Positions 24,582 to 35,989 are shown, numbered from the stretch's first letter. The stretch is 64,000 nt of DNA from Chrysemys picta bellii (GCF_011386835.1 NC_088791.1:4464998-4528997), one strand, 5' to 3'. The notes: generated from the letters alone by a model not told the origin. Translations and numbers: made by a program.

Positions 24582-25289
24582 TGGGATGGGGCAAGGCCAG
24601 ATGGCTATAGTAAAGTAGTGGGAGACAGATATATTAGCCACAGGCTAAACAAATCCTTATACCAGGATAAGCAAATAGCAGCTGCTCCAAGTCAATTAAG
24701 ACACCTGGAGCCAATTAAGATCTTTCCAGAAGGCAGGGAAGACAGGTACATTGATCGGGACACATGAAGCCAATCAGGGCCTGGCTGAAACTAGTTAAAA
24801 GCCTCCCAGTTTGTCAGTTGGGCACACGTGTCAGGAGCTGTAGGAGGAAGCCACGCTGTTGGAGAAACTGAGCAGTACAAACCAAATCAGGCACAAAGAA
24901 GGAGGCAGTGAGGTAAGGGTGAAGTAGATATTGAGGAAGTGGGGGCTGCTGTGGGGAAGTGGACCAGGGAATTGTACACATCCTGTTTCCAAAAGGTCAG
25001 CTACCATAGCTGATACTATTAGGGTCCCTGGGCTGAAGCCCGGAGTAGAGGGCGGGCCTAGGCTCTCCCCTTCCCCACCCCTGAATTAATCACTGTGACT
25101 GAGAGACAACAGGGAGAGTAGCTTCTCCTCACCAACCTCGCTGGCTTCTGATGAAAATGGCTCAGTAGGCTGTGACCCTTGCCTCTAGAGATTGAAGGGC
25201 TACGTGGAGGGTCACAGTGAGCCTCTGAGGCTAGCGAAATCTGCCAGGAAGTGTGGGACCCATGGAGGCCGGGACAGAGCTTTGTCACA
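24582..25289 (+). mobile_element. Solo LTR, family B, unit 2
   Basis: 708 bp with ends TGGGAT (mutated TGTGAC) and GTCACA and a perfect 4 bp duplication CAGT (24578-24581, 25290-25293). It is related to the LTR at 2845 in the opposite orientation. A TTAAAAGCC TATA-like stretch lies near 24796. Confidence 0.8.
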
Positions 25290-26532
25290 CAGTCTATAAT
25301 TCCTAAAAGTCGCAGAGATTTGGGAAACTGGCAGTTTCCCAAAAGTCTTTTAGGGCTACCCAGAGTAACTCTTTTTCTCATTCAGTTATTCTGCCTGTGA
25401 GAATCCAGTGAGTCCAGAGATGAAGAATTTTTTCTTGTGTCCATACTTTTATTTTCTTCCCACAGAAAAGAAGCTGACAGGGTCACTGCCTATGTGGGCC
25501 CTTTCTCTGATGGCAGAGAGAAGAATGCATGTAAGGTCTTTGATCAGCACACACAATGGCCACTTGCCTTCAAATGCACAAGAATTCACACCTTCCTGTT
25601 TAATTTCTTCATTTGCATTACACAAGGCTTCTTTCTCATTTGATGCATTATTAAGTTACAGGGTTATACAATGTAAATATTTGCTCTTACATTTTACATA
25701 TGTGAAAACAATACATGCACCATCCCATCAGTTGTCGAGATGTTTAAACACCAAATAGATTCTTAGACATTTAACAATCGCTTTCATTTATGCTTCTACA
25801 GAAGTGAATTGGCCTGGCTTCCAGCTGTGAATTTGTCAATTCTCAGCTGGCACTTGGCTTACCAGCGTCACAGCACAAGTATACAATGGGCAATAACTGG
25901 CTAGGTGGTAGTATAACTGAAAAGGATCTTGGGTTCCCAAAAGCTAAGGTTGAGTTCACCGGTGTCTCAGTTAAAGTCTCTGATCACTACATCTACACAG
26001 TCTGCTGAGTCAAAAGCAACATCTTCCCTCCACTTGCTTGCAGGAATCTTCAGTTGAAATCCAGGCAGACTCTTCCTCCTCCTCTGCTGAAATCACTCTT
26101 AGCCAGTCGGAGAACTGATTAACCAACCACCACATTAAGTGTATAGATTTTTAAAACCCCAACTCTGTTACTGAGAATAGCAAAACTTACAGAAAAGTCA
26201 CAGTCTAGACTAGTGAGTAGCTGTGTCACTCTGGTTCTAACCTGGGGTGCCCGGCACACTGCTCTACTTCTGTAGCCTCCAGTCCTGGACTGCTCACCAA
26301 CAGGCCCCAGCACGTCAGCCGCTTCCAGCTTGGTCTGTGATCTGCAGCCAGGCACAGCTCAGCTCTTACCAGCCTTGTTCATACTGCAGGGTGAGGACAA
26401 CACACTCTCAGTCCTAGATTTCCCCCCAGAAATGGATGTCCTGTGGTGCTCAGCCCTCTCCAGGACAATACAAGCTTAACCTGTAGCAAGAGAGATTTAG
26501 TGAGATATTAGGACAAACTTGCTAACTACAAG
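25290..26532. other. Unclassified non-coding DNA, unit 2
   Basis: Matches unit 3 except for about 560 bp (roughly 25647-26207) missing there. Short frames such as 25408-25758 are not supported as genes. Confidence 0.45.
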
Positions 26533-26853
26533 GATAGTTGAGTATTGGAACAACTCCAGGCGGATGCCCTGGGGCACAGCCCTGCAGGAATATGATGTGG
26601 AAATTGACCATATTAAAGGCAAAGAAAAGGTGGTGGCAGATGCACTGTCTGGGCAAGAGGGTTCCAAGCTGACGTATACGGATTAGCCAGTGGAAGAGTC
26701 AACAGCATCAGGGTAAGGGGTGAGGTATGACCCAGGACCCTCAGCAGGCACAGAGTTGCATGGCATTTTACAGGGATACTCAGGGTTGAAGGTTACAGGT
26801 TAACTTTACAAAGGGTGGCATGTGAGGGCTCTGCCCCGAGCCAAGAGCCCGCT
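26533..26853 (+). mobile_element. Ty3/gypsy-type pol fragment (RNase H end)
   Basis: Translation of 26560-26685 gives ALQEYDVEIDHIKGKEKVV followed by ADALS, the hallmark C-terminal end of retroelement RNase H. It ends at a TAG at 26683-26685. Only this piece remains. Unit 3 lacks the whole 321 bp block. It may be left over from the element whose LTRs lie nearby. Confidence 0.75.
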
Positions 26854-27599
26854 GGTCATCATAATGGTTGCAAAGCATAAGGACAAATTATGTGTAATTA
26901 TCTGATAATTACACAGATAATTATGTATCTGTACTGGAAATCATGTGCTCAAGGTCTGGGAGTTACGTCAGGTGACACAAAGGGATGAACTTGCTCCTGT
27001 CAGGCAGGAGGGAAGAGACCTGTCTCTCTCTCACTCTCAAGGTGGTCTTGTGTGTATTGGGTATTGTGCACTTCACAAAGGAGGCCTGTCCTCAGACGGA
27101 GCCGAATGCTAATCAAGAGCTTGTGAAGTTACCAAGAAAGAGGCACACAGGGGAAAAGAACAAACAACCAGCAGGGCAACACCCTGTTAATGAGTAAAGA
27201 CAATGGAGCGTTGGAGCATCCCTGGGGGGCAGAGGTTACCCCCGGCATCCTTCACCGCGGAGACAAGCGGATAGCGTGGCTTCCCTCATGAAAAGAGGAG
27301 CACAGCCAGGCCTGGGTGCAAAACACTGCAAGGACTTTGGGTGAGCATTAGGTAAATAGGTCCAGGTAAATGGGGTGGGCTCTTCCTTCAGGAGTCATGA
27401 AGCATCCGAGTGTCCAGTGGAGCAGGGTTGCATACCCCAGGGAGCCACTCAGAGGGCTCAGGGTTGAGGTGTGCCTGTTGCTAACAGGCAGAGGGACAGC
27501 AAAGCCTTCGTAGACTATAATGGGAGGACCTCTGTTGCCCATGGCAAAAGAGGTATTGAGCTGACCCATGGCCATGTACAGTCATGGCTTCCCTACCTT
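26854..27599. other. Unclassified non-coding DNA, unit 2
   Basis: Shared with unit 3 (46655-47395). No element ends or credible gene seen. Confidence 0.4.
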
Positions 27600-27954
27600 A
27601 GTGCATGTTGTGCTCAGTTCTGGTGTTCGCACTTCAAAAAAGATGTTGGAAAAATTGGAGAAGGTTCAGAAAAGAGCCAGGTAAAGGATCTGAGCTCTGG
27701 ACAACTCGTCCGCTTCAGTTTATCCAAGGGTAGGTTAAGAGTCTGCAAGTACTCACACGGGGAAAAGATTTCTGATTGCCGACAATTCTTAAATCTGGCA
27801 GACAAAGGAGGAACCTGAAGGCAGAGAAATTCAAACTAGAAATAAGATGCCATGTTTTCACAGTGAGGGTAATTCACCATTGGAACATCTGAGGTAGGGA
27901 CGCGCTGGGTCAAGCCTGGATGCCTTTCTATGGGATATGCACTAGCTCAATCAG
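27600..27954 (+). mobile_element. Old CR1-like 3' tail, left half, unit 2
   Basis: Diverged plus-strand LINE tail: CAATTCTTAAATCTGGCAGA and GAGGGTAATTCACCATTGGA are typical of old CR1 3' regions. It is split by the Penelope-like element and resumes at 29251. The uninterrupted version is at 47396-47900. Confidence 0.65.
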
Positions 27955-28150
27955 AAAGAAGAACAGGAGGACTTGTGGCACCTTAGAGACTAACAAATTT
28001 ATTAGAGCATAAGCTTTCGTGGACTACAGCCCACTTCTTCGGATGCATATAGAATGGAACATATATTGAGGAGATATATATACACACATACAGAGAGCAT
28101 AAATAGGTGGGAGTTGTCTTACCACCTCTGAGAGGCCAATTAATTAAGAG

Positions 28151-28181
<31 letters not shown>

Positions 28182-29250
28182 TTTGAAGTGATAATCAAGC
28201 TAGCCGAGTACAGACAGACAGTTAGATAACAAGTGTGAGAGATTCAATGTTTGTAATGGCTCAACCATTCCCAGTCCTATTTAAACCGGAGTTGATTGTG
28301 TCTAGTTTGCATATCAATTCTAGCTCAGCAGTTTCTCGTTGGAGTCTGTTTTTGAAGTTTTTCTGTTGTAATATAGCCACCCGCAGGTCTGTCACTGAAT
28401 GACCAGACAGGTTAAAGTGTTCTCCCACTGGTTTTTGAGTATTTTGATTCCTGATGTCAGATTTGTGTCCATTAATTCTTTTGCGTAGAGACTGTCCGGT
28501 TTGGCCAATGTACATGGCAGAGGGGCATTGCTGGCACATGATGGCATATATCACATTGGTAGATGTGCAGGTGAACGAGCCCCTGATGGTATGGCTGATG
28601 TGATTAGGTCCTATGATGATGTCACTGGAATAGATATGTGGACAGAGTTGACATCGGGGTTTGTTACAAGGATAGGTTCCTGGGTTAGTGGTTTTGTTCA
28701 GTGATGTGTGGTTGCTGGTGAGTATTTGCTTTAGGTTGGGGGGTTGTCTGTAAGCGAGGACAGGTCTGTCTCCCAAGATCTGTGAGAGTAAAGGATCATC
28801 TTTCAGGATAGGTTGTAGATCTCTGATGATGCGCTGGAGAGGTTTTAGTTGGGGGCTGAAGGTGACAGCTAGTGGTGTTCTGTTATTTTCTTTGTTGGGC
28901 CTGTCTTGTAGGAGGTGACTTCTGGGTACTCGTCTGGCTCTGTCAATCTGTTTTTTCACTTCAGCAGGTGGGTATTGTAGTTTTAAGAATGCTTGATAGA
29001 GATCTTGTAGGTGCTTGTCTCTATCCGAGGGATTGGAGCAAATGCGGTTATATCTTAGAGCTTGGCTGTAGACAATGGATCGTGTGGTGTGTCCTGGATG
29101 GAAGCTGGAGGCATGTAGGTAAGTGTAGCGGTCAGTAGGTTTCCGGTATAGGGTGGTATTTATGTGACCATCGCTTATTAGCACAGTAGTGTCCAGGAAA
29201 TGGACCGCTTGTGTGGATTGATCTAGGCTGAGGTTGATGGTGGGATGGAA
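27955..29250 (-). mobile_element. Penelope-like element, 5' truncated
   Basis: A recent insertion present only in unit 2. Unit 3 has the empty site (CAATCAGGGGTTCTGGGCATG near 47776). The left edge AAAGAAGAACAGGAGG at 27955 is the element's 3' end. At the right edge (29250) the element stops in mid-frame and host sequence CTGGGCATGATG resumes. A few target bases were lost and no target duplication is visible. An A/T homopolymer at 28151-28179 lies in the 3' untranslated part. Confidence 0.85.
28151..28179. repeat. A homopolymer
   Basis: 29 A residues on the plus strand, inside the 3' untranslated part of the Penelope-like element. Its length may be unreliable in assembly. Confidence 0.9.
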
Positions 29251-29277
29251 CTGGGCATGATGTAGAAACGACTGCAT
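28261..29277 (-). CDS. Penelope-like reverse transcriptase, C-terminal part with GIY-YIG nuclease
   Basis: 338 open codons. From about residue 10 the frame matches the end of a Penelope-like reverse transcriptase (HFLDTTV then TLYRKPTDRYTYLH at about 26-55, the thumb region). It continues with a Cys cluster CNKPRCQLCPH at 204-214 and a GIY-YIG endonuclease (IYA at 243-245, YIGQTG at 256-261, later GEHFNLSGH and ETAELE). The palm catalytic domain is missing, so it cannot retrotranspose by itself. Residues 1-9 (MQSFLHHAQ) come from host flanking DNA read through the truncated edge, so this ATG is not native. The absence of any stop or shift in about 330 codons suggests a young insertion rather than a domesticated gene; domestication is possible but unsupported. 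Confidence 0.85.
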   Translation of the reverse strand: MQSFLHHAQFHPTINLSLDQSTQAVHFLDTTVLISDGHINTTLYRKPTDRYTYLHASSFHPGHTTRSIVYSQALRYNRICSNPSDRDKHLQDLYQAFLKLQYPPAEVKKQIDRARRVPRSHLLQDRPNKENNRTPLAVTFSPQLKPLQRIIRDLQPILKDDPLLSQILGDRPVLAYRQPPNLKQILTSNHTSLNKTTNPGTYPCNKPRCQLCPHIYSSDIIIGPNHISHTIRGSFTCTSTNVIYAIMCQQCPSAMYIGQTGQSLRKRINGHKSDIRNQNTQKPVGEHFNLSGHSVTDLRVAILQQKNFKNRLQRETAELELICKLDTINSGLNRTGNG

Positions 29278-29365
29278 GAGGTTCCCTAGCGTGTGTTAGG
29301 CGGGAGATCAGGCTGGGTCATCAGAATGGTCCCTTCTGGCCTTAATATCTATGACTCGATGGGGC
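29251..29365 (+). mobile_element. Old CR1-like 3' tail, right half, unit 2
   Basis: Resumes the LINE tail split at 27954 and ends at TTCTGGCCTTAATATCTATGA, a typical CR1 3' end. Confidence 0.65.
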
Positions 29366-29663
29366 AGGTGAATTGTGTCCCAGGGAAGGGGTGGGAGTTT
29401 GCTCACTTGCGATATTTACAACTTAGGCTGAAACAACGCTCCAGACAGAGTTGTCAGCTCTCCAACATATGGGCCTATGTAACCCCACTACTTAGTGAGC
29501 CAGAGCAGGTCGTCCCTCCCTAGAACTCCTCAGGGTGGTTTGTGCCATGCCTGGTGTTTGTTCTTGTCCTTAATTTCCCTATAATAATGGGGATGTGGTT
29601 ATCGTAACCACAGCCGGATATAAATATATACTGTCTGTAATGAACTTGTTAGAGTGTGTGTGG

Positions 29664-29694
<31 letters not shown>

Positions 29695-30343
29695 TATGTG
29701 TGTGTGTATGAGACAGACGATAGAGAGAGCACTGCCTAATGGACAGAATCAGAACAGCACAGTGGTGTTTGGTGAGCTCTGGAAAGAGGACGGTTACGGG
29801 GAATTCTCCTGTAGCTCAATTTTCCAGATGAAGGAGCTACAGGATGTAATGTGCCCATCAGACCATGTGGAATTAAGAAGAAACTGACTGACTGTCAAAA
29901 ACAGAGGGAAAATTTTAAATCAATGGAAGAAGTTATCTAAGTTTGGCCTGTAACTAATTAGACCTTCAGTAACAAAGGGCCTCTCAAATCCTCCAGACAG
30001 TCTAAAAAACTGTCTAAAAACATTCAGAACTCAGGGGTCTTCTAACCATTTTCACTTACTCTCCTGTGTGAACTAAAAAAGTCCTGTTCCACTCGTTCTC
30101 TCCCTAACCCTTCAGACTATGTGCTAGGGATCCTTTTTATATAGGACTGAATCTTACACAGACACTCTCTGATTCTTAACAATGGGAAGGATTTAGGGGT
30201 TTTCCAGCAAGACATGCATTAGGGACAGTAGATCCTGTTGATTTTAGTTGGAACTTGGGCATTCAGATCCCTTAGGGAGCTCTGAAAAATCTCACCCCCT
30301 ATTTTTAATTCAGGATTTTGGAAGAAGCTCCCTAAGTTTCCAT
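29366..30343. other. Non-coding DNA with GT microsatellite, unit 2
   Basis: Shared with unit 3 (47901-48960). It contains a (GT)n tract at 29654-29718. At 30343 it joins a plus-strand CR1 fragment abruptly. Confidence 0.5.
29654..29718. repeat. (GT)n microsatellite, unit 2
   Basis: Mostly pure GT/TG repeat with a GCGC interruption. The unit 3 counterpart at 48190-48251 differs in length and interruptions. Confidence 0.9.
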
Positions 30344-30940
30344 TTTGGCTGCATTAGTAGGAGCATTGCCAGCAGATCGAGGGAAGTGATTATTCCCCTC
30401 TATTCGGCACTGGTGAGGCCATATCTGGAGTATTGCATCTAGTTTTGGGCCCCCCACTACAGAAAGGATGTGGACAAATTGGAGAGAGTCCAGCAGAGGG
30501 CAACGAAAATGATCAGGGGGCTGGAGCACATGACTTAAGAGGAGAGGCTGAGGGAACTGGGCTTGTTTAGTCTGCAGAAGAGAAGAGTGAGAGGGGAATT
30601 GATAGCAGCCTTCAACTACCTGAAGGGGGGTTCCAAAGAGGATGGATCTAGATTGTTCTCAATGGTGGCAGATGACAGAATAAGGAGCAATGGTCTTAAG
30701 TTGCAGTCGGGGAGTTTAGGTTGGATATTAAGAAACACTATTTCACTAGGAGGGTAGTGAAGCACTGGAATGGGTTACCTAGGGAGATCGTGGAATTTCC
30801 ATCATTAAAGGTTTTTAAGGCCCGGCTTGACAAAGCCCTGGTTAGGATGATTTAGTTGGTTTTTGTCCTGCTTTGAGCAGGGGGTTGGACTAGATGACCT
30901 CCTGAGGTCTCTTCCAACCCTAACCTTGTATGATTCTGTA
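30344..30940 (+). mobile_element. CR1 LINE 3' end, unit 2
   Basis: Plus-strand CR1 tail matching 10835-11427 of unit 1 ([20 protein letters not shown] in the 30248-30442 frame). The upstream part present in unit 1 is replaced here by the block shared with unit 3. Confidence 0.88.
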
Positions 30941-32167
30941 GCCTATAGGATTAACCTGCTTGCTTACATATCTATCTATCTGTCTATCTTTTCTTATAGT
31001 TTAAGTATTTGGTTTATTGTAATAGGTTTATATATTTATATTAAAGTAAGTTGGGCTGTAATGCAAGGGACCAAGAGGCCATATCCTGCCAGTTGAGCTA
31101 AGGCCAAGTTAGCATATCTTTGTCTGGGACCTTTCACCCAGTTAGCAAAGGCAACACACACACATATGTCTGAGACCTTTCACCTAGATAGATAGCTAAC
31201 GGTAGAATGACAGGAAGGATTTCAGGCACTTGTGCCCTATAAAAGAGGTGACCCACCTTGCTAGAGGCCGGTAGACTAGAAGATTAGGAGGCTGTACTTG
31301 TTTTTCTTAGTACCTTCTAAGTTCCTAAGGGACTAGGCGAAGCTTGGTTTCCCTAAGCTTTTGTTCTTAGTTTTGTGTATTAGGTTTTGATTTTCAGTTA
31401 AGTTAGTTAAGGAAACTCTAAGTTAGCTTCGATAGCTCTTAGCTCCAGCTTCCTCTAAGCTTTGCACCTCTCACTCAAGAACTGAGGCACCTGAACTGCC
31501 AGAGGTGAGGCTGGTTCTGTGTCTGTCACCACCAGGTAATCAGGGAGGAGTGTGAGTATATTAACCAAAGCTTCGTAGCATATAATACCATAATGCCATA
31601 TGTATCTTTTGAAGGGCAGTAATATAATTTGTAACCTTAATTATTTTACCATTTAATTGCTACTTCACTTATCTTAATAAAAAGTCTTTAAGGCTATATG
31701 TGTCTCTGTGTGAGCTTCCTGTCATACCCCCGAGGGTCCTTACGTGGAGCCTGATACGGGGGAAGAACCTTATTTTCTTCTGATCAAACAGATTGGTGAG
31801 CCTAAAACCCATACTATCCCAATTAATATTATTAACCTCCTCAATCCGGCAACACTTCTATTATTCTATGAGGCATGATGGAACACCAACCACCAGTATT
31901 AGTGTTTTATAAACAGAAATGCCATTTTATGTCTTTCTGAACATGTTTCATGCCATAAAGTCATTGCAGTAGCAATATTTCTATTACGATTATTTTCAGT
32001 CCATGCTTTTTTTCAGTACCTATGAATGAGTTTACTCAAAAGTTATACAGGAGGACACTATAGGGATGTTAAAGGATTGTGCGAAAGTTAATGTGGCACC
32101 TAAAAGAATCAGACAGTAGTTTTGATTGTCTATGTACTGTACCAATACACAAAATCAAATACCTTAT
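30941..32167. other. Shared right-end segment, unit 2
   Basis: Counterpart of 11428-12860. CTATAAAAG near 31238 and AATAAA near 31677 are LTR-like signals without recognised ends. Confidence 0.35.
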
Positions 32168-32222
32168 CATACCCTGGGTTTAGCAGGACAACACTCAAAC
32201 CACTGAGCTATCCCTCAACTTG
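32168..32222 (-). mobile_element. tRNA-derived SINE fragment
   Basis: The minus strand reads GGGATAGCTCAGTGGTTTGA, a good pol III A box in a tRNA-like head, then CCTGCTAAACCCAGGGT. Only the head is left. This is typical of the tRNA-derived SINEs of turtles (family knowledge). It is absent from units 1 and 3. Confidence 0.7.
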
Positions 32223-32785
32223 AAGTGCATGTTGAGAAGGGCTTTCTAGTGAAGAGCCAAACTTTCAAAGCGTTCTAGAAGCAAAGGCATCCTGTCCTGA
32301 AAGTAGCTCTGCCATTCAAAGAGCTCGGGCGAGAGTTCCCTTTACTTTGTTAAAACAGGCAATGCAAGGTGGAACTCCACCCCAGTACGGAAATCCAACA
32401 TAATGCTGTAAACTTCTTCAAGGGCTGAATTCTCCTATCACTCCAGGGCTTCAAAAAGTCACATCTTTAGAAGTGCCTGATGCTGTTGTCTCTTCAGGGA
32501 TGAATTTTGTCCAGGGCAATGTTTAAAGAAGGAGGGAAGAACAAGGAGAACAGGAAGACGGATATTACGATGCATCAGAGTTTTTAATGTGAGTGATATT
32601 TGCAGTACACAGTTACAGGAAAAATACGAGAGCAGAAAGAAGGTATTTTCAGTTTTGCAAGAAAGGCTGTGACCCACCACCCACCTCAATGGGAGGTATT
32701 ACACACAGAATGTTCTTTATTGTTGTTGCTGTTGCAACTGCAGCGGTTGACAAACAAGTCCCCTTTGCAACCATTTTAAGTTATT

Positions 32786-32791
32786 TTTATT
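32786..32791 (-). terminator. Candidate poly(A) signal, keratin copy 3
   Basis: Minus-strand AATAAA 535 bases after the stop, equivalent to position 430 in unit 1. Confidence 0.5.
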
Positions 32792-33325
32792 ACCCCAGTC
32801 GGTGGGAAGTGAGACAAATGAAAACAGAAGCAGAGGACTACGCCGCTTCTCAATTAAATGTCTGCCGCAGAGAAGGTCAAAGCGAGATGCTAAAGATACG
32901 CATTGATGGAAAGGATCGAACACAGAGTGTCTAATTCTCCTTCACAGCAAGGTCTCTTTTCCCCAGGCTTAAGAGACTTAAAGTGATAATAAATGTAGCT
33001 GATGCCTGTCTTAAGGCCCCTATTTCCTTTCAACTGCGGAGTAAATGTAAGCAGCCTGCGTGTAATTCAGAATGAGTCCGTATGTGAATAACAGAATCAG
33101 CAGTTGGCTGGCAAAGCCTTGGCAGAAAGAATCATAAAGCGTAACATTAGAAATGCAGCATGGCTATCAGACCAAGGTGCTGCGCACACACAGCTCTCAC
33201 CGAGTTCAGCTGGAGCCGTGTTTGCCCAGCACTTCTGAAAGCCGTGCCCAAAAGATCAGGGGTGAATCTGTATCGTGCTGTTCATTTCCTGGTTCTTCCT
33301 TTTTCCACGAATATTCTTGGCGGGT

Positions 33326-33694
33326 TTAACATGGCCCACAGCTTCCACTGAGGTACCTATGGCAAGATACCCCGGAACCACATAATCCCCCATAACCACC
33401 ATATCCCCCTAACCCAGACAATCCTCCGTAATGGCCTCCAGAGCCATTCAATCCCCCCAAACCGTATGAGCCCCCAAAACCGGCTCCCACCACAGGTGCT
33501 CCTACAGCTCCCACTACACTGTGCTGAGGGAAATTGCTGAGAATTGGTCCTGGGAGGGTCATGACAACCGGTGAGGGATTGATCACCACTTGGGAGTCCT
33601 GGCACTGCCTAACGCACGGCTCGTTGCAGCTGCCAGTAACTGGACTGGGTCGGGCCACCCCGCATTCTGGATAGCACAGGCTGGAGAAAGTCAT
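33326..33694 (-). CDS. Corneous beta-protein (beta-keratin), copy 3
   Basis: Intact 122-codon keratin (ATG at 33692-33694, acceptor CAG at 33716-33718). It has the most cysteines of the four: 7, 11, 23, 27, 31, 105, 111, 119 and 122. Gln32 (Pro in copies 1 and 2) is shared with copy 4. Asn39 replaces the Arg found in all other copies, at the start of the core box. Cys23 is also shared with copy 4. The promoter and intron match the other copies. Confidence 0.95.
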   Translation of the reverse strand: MTFSSLCYPECGVARPSPVTGSCNEPCVRQCQDSQVVINPSPVVMTLPGPILSNFPQHSVVGAVGAPVVGAGFGGSYGLGGLNGSGGHYGGLSGLGGYGGYGGLCGSGVSCHRYLSGSCGPC

Positions 33695-34777
33695 CTTTCT
33701 GCGATGGAGGTAAACCTGAAACACACAACAGGCACTAGAGTAAAGAGAAGGAACAAGGGCTGGTGGAAGAAAGGCTTTAAAGCTGGTGCAGCCCAAGAGA
33801 GAAAGGAGGAGTGGACTAAGTCCCTGTGTTCATGGCCATGTCTTTCTTCCTATATCCTCTTTCTACACCTCTTGTCCACTCGCACTAAATTTCCCTCCCA
33901 ACTGGCCCCCTTGATCCCCTCTCAATGGCTTTGTCTGAAAAACACCAACTAGAATAAGTGTCACTATTTCTATTCTGGATATCTGGGATTCTGTGTCCAT
34001 TTTAGACCTTTCTCAAAGAGAACATGGCTGAGATCATGGTAATCACTTTCTTTTGTTTGAGGATTTAACCTCTGCATGCAAACCAGTTGAGTTTGCTATC
34101 ACAGGGTAATTTTTGATTTTCCAAAGCTTGTGAGTCAACAATAGTTGCTGATGAATAAACAGAGAACTTTTCTTTTCTCCAAACAAAACACTAAGGAGAA
34201 GCTCCTCAGCTGGCGTTCAGGTGCACTGACTTTCATGGAGCGACACTAAATTACATCGTCTGAGGAAAAGCACCTTCAATGGGTATTTCTGCTGAGAAGA
34301 ACATAAGAATTGCTAGACTGGATCTCACCACTTGTCAGCTTAATCCATTGTCACGTCTCCAATAGTGAGGAGTATCACCTGCTTGAGAAGAAAGTAAAAG
34401 ACCACCGAATTGGTCCTTTCTGAAGTAACGTGGGAAAGTTTCTTCCTAAGCCAGCTAAGTGAAAAATGGCTAAATGACTTTCTAAAGTTATTGAAAAGAT
34501 TTCAGTTAGTAGGAAATATGTTTCCCAATTGCATATGTTGGTTCTAAAATCCCTCTATTAGCTTCAAATCATGATCCACCAGTCCTGTAACAAAATCACT
34601 ACACAAGATAATTATGGAAGAACAGCCAGATCCCGAATAAATATCCCAGTTAGTAAATGCAAAATTCAGACTTACATGAAAAACGCCCATACTGTCACAT
34701 CTCTAGGGTTTGAAAGCGATTGAGTTGAATTGGACTTACCCAGTTCAATGAGGAGATGAAGTCCGGAGTAGTGTTTA
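33695..34777 (-). other. Keratin copy 3: exon 1, intron and 5' UTR
   Basis: Exon 1 runs from about 34777 to 34740, donor GTAAGT at 34734-34739. The intron is 33716-34739 (1024 bp), ending TGTGTTTCAG, with 21 nt of 5' UTR in exon 2. Confidence 0.85.
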
Positions 34778-34799
34778 GAAAAGCCCTGAGTGGTGAGTG

Positions 34800-34890
34800 C
34801 TTTTATACAGGTCCTAGGAGTGCCTGGAGGATCTGCGATGCTCTTTGTGGAGGCGGTCCTAATTAGTCACCAAACAAACTTGATTGCCTT
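34800..34890 (-). promoter_or_regulatory. Keratin copy 3 core promoter
   Basis: TATAAAAG at 34800-34807 on the minus strand, and CTAATTAG at 34859-34866 overlapping TGACTAA. Same spacing as the other copies. Confidence 0.75.
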
Positions 34891-35112
34891 GCAGAATCCT
34901 CGTTTGGATGCAGCTCTTTTGCTCTGGGATTGTGATTATTAGGTTATTCTGAGCCTCAGAAGGTGTGACATGCACGTTGCAGTCTTTGTCTTCCTTTCAT
35001 CTTCAAATGGTACGGGCCAACTGCGTTCCTCGTGCCATTCCATCGACTTTATTGGTTCTTCAATGAGAATGAATGTCAAGGTGATTCTGAGCGCCGTCAG
35101 CAGCACAAATGG

Positions 35113-35200
35113 CAGGTTTCAGAGGGGTAGCTGTGTGAGTCTGTATCAGCAAAACAACGAGGAGTCCTTTTGGCATCTTAGAGACTAATTTGTCTCTCAA
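35113..35200 (-). mobile_element. Penelope-like terminal fragment, unit 3
   Basis: As in unit 1. It is split by the LTR that follows, and the inverted arm resumes at about 35989. Confidence 0.65.
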
Positions 35201-35203
35201 GTG

Positions 35204-35984
35204 TGTGACAAAGCTCTGAGCCTGTATTGGTGGGTACCGCGCTTCCTGGTGGATACAGTGGCCTCAGAAGCTCGCTAAGGCCCTCAATATGCCCTCCCTT
35301 TCCCAGTATGGTGGCAAAGGTTACAGCTTATTCAGCTACTTCGAACACAGGCCGTTATGGGAGGTGGGAAGATGGAATACCCACTGTCTCTGTTGCTCCT
35401 TAGAGCTCCGTCGGCACCGTTTGGTCTCCTGCCTGGACCAAAGTCTGTTTCCCCTTTCAAAGGGATCTCTGTAGATCATGCGGGGGTGGAGGGGATGGGG
35501 GGAACCCGGGCCCGCGCCTCCACTCCGGGTTCCAGCCCAGGGACCCTAATGATAGCCGCTGTTAGCTGCTTCCCTCCTCCAGTGACGCTGCTTTGATTCC
35601 CTGGGCCACTTCCCCATGGTCCCTTTTTCCTAGCTTCACGCTTACCTCAGGGTTCAGTAATGCTTTCTCTCCTCCAGCTCCTTTTACCTGGGCTCTTCTT
35701 GAGGAACTGGAAAGGAGAGCTTTTAAAGCAGTACAAGTGGGACCTTAATTGGTTCCAGCTGTCTCCATTAGCCTAACAGCCTTAACTGACCTTTTGTCAG
35801 TTAATTGAGGTCAGGTGCCGGCATTAGCCTAACGACCTTAACTGGTTAAATTGGCGTCAGGTGTCTAGATTGGCCTGGAGTAGCCCTTGTTTGGCTATCC
35901 AGGGAACAGGGACCTGCTCATTCTGAGGCCGATATACCTGCCTTCCACTACCCTCTTATATCCTTCTGGCCTGAGTCCGTCACA
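35204..35984 (-). mobile_element. Solo LTR, family B, unit 3
   Basis: 781 bp, same position, orientation and flanks (AGTG, GGTG) as 2845-3624 in unit 1. It is one insertion inherited by both units. Confidence 0.78.
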
Positions 35985-35989
35985 GGTGT

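Larger units (their letters stand above)
13377..32363. repeat. Tandem keratin-gene unit 2
   Basis: Second copy, about 19 kb. Relative to unit 1 it lacks the LTR upstream of the promoter and has a fuller minus-strand CR1. Between about 22830 and 30343 it carries a 7.5 kb block, absent from unit 1, with two solo LTRs, a pol fragment and a Penelope-like element. Most of this block is shared with unit 3. Confidence 0.85.
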
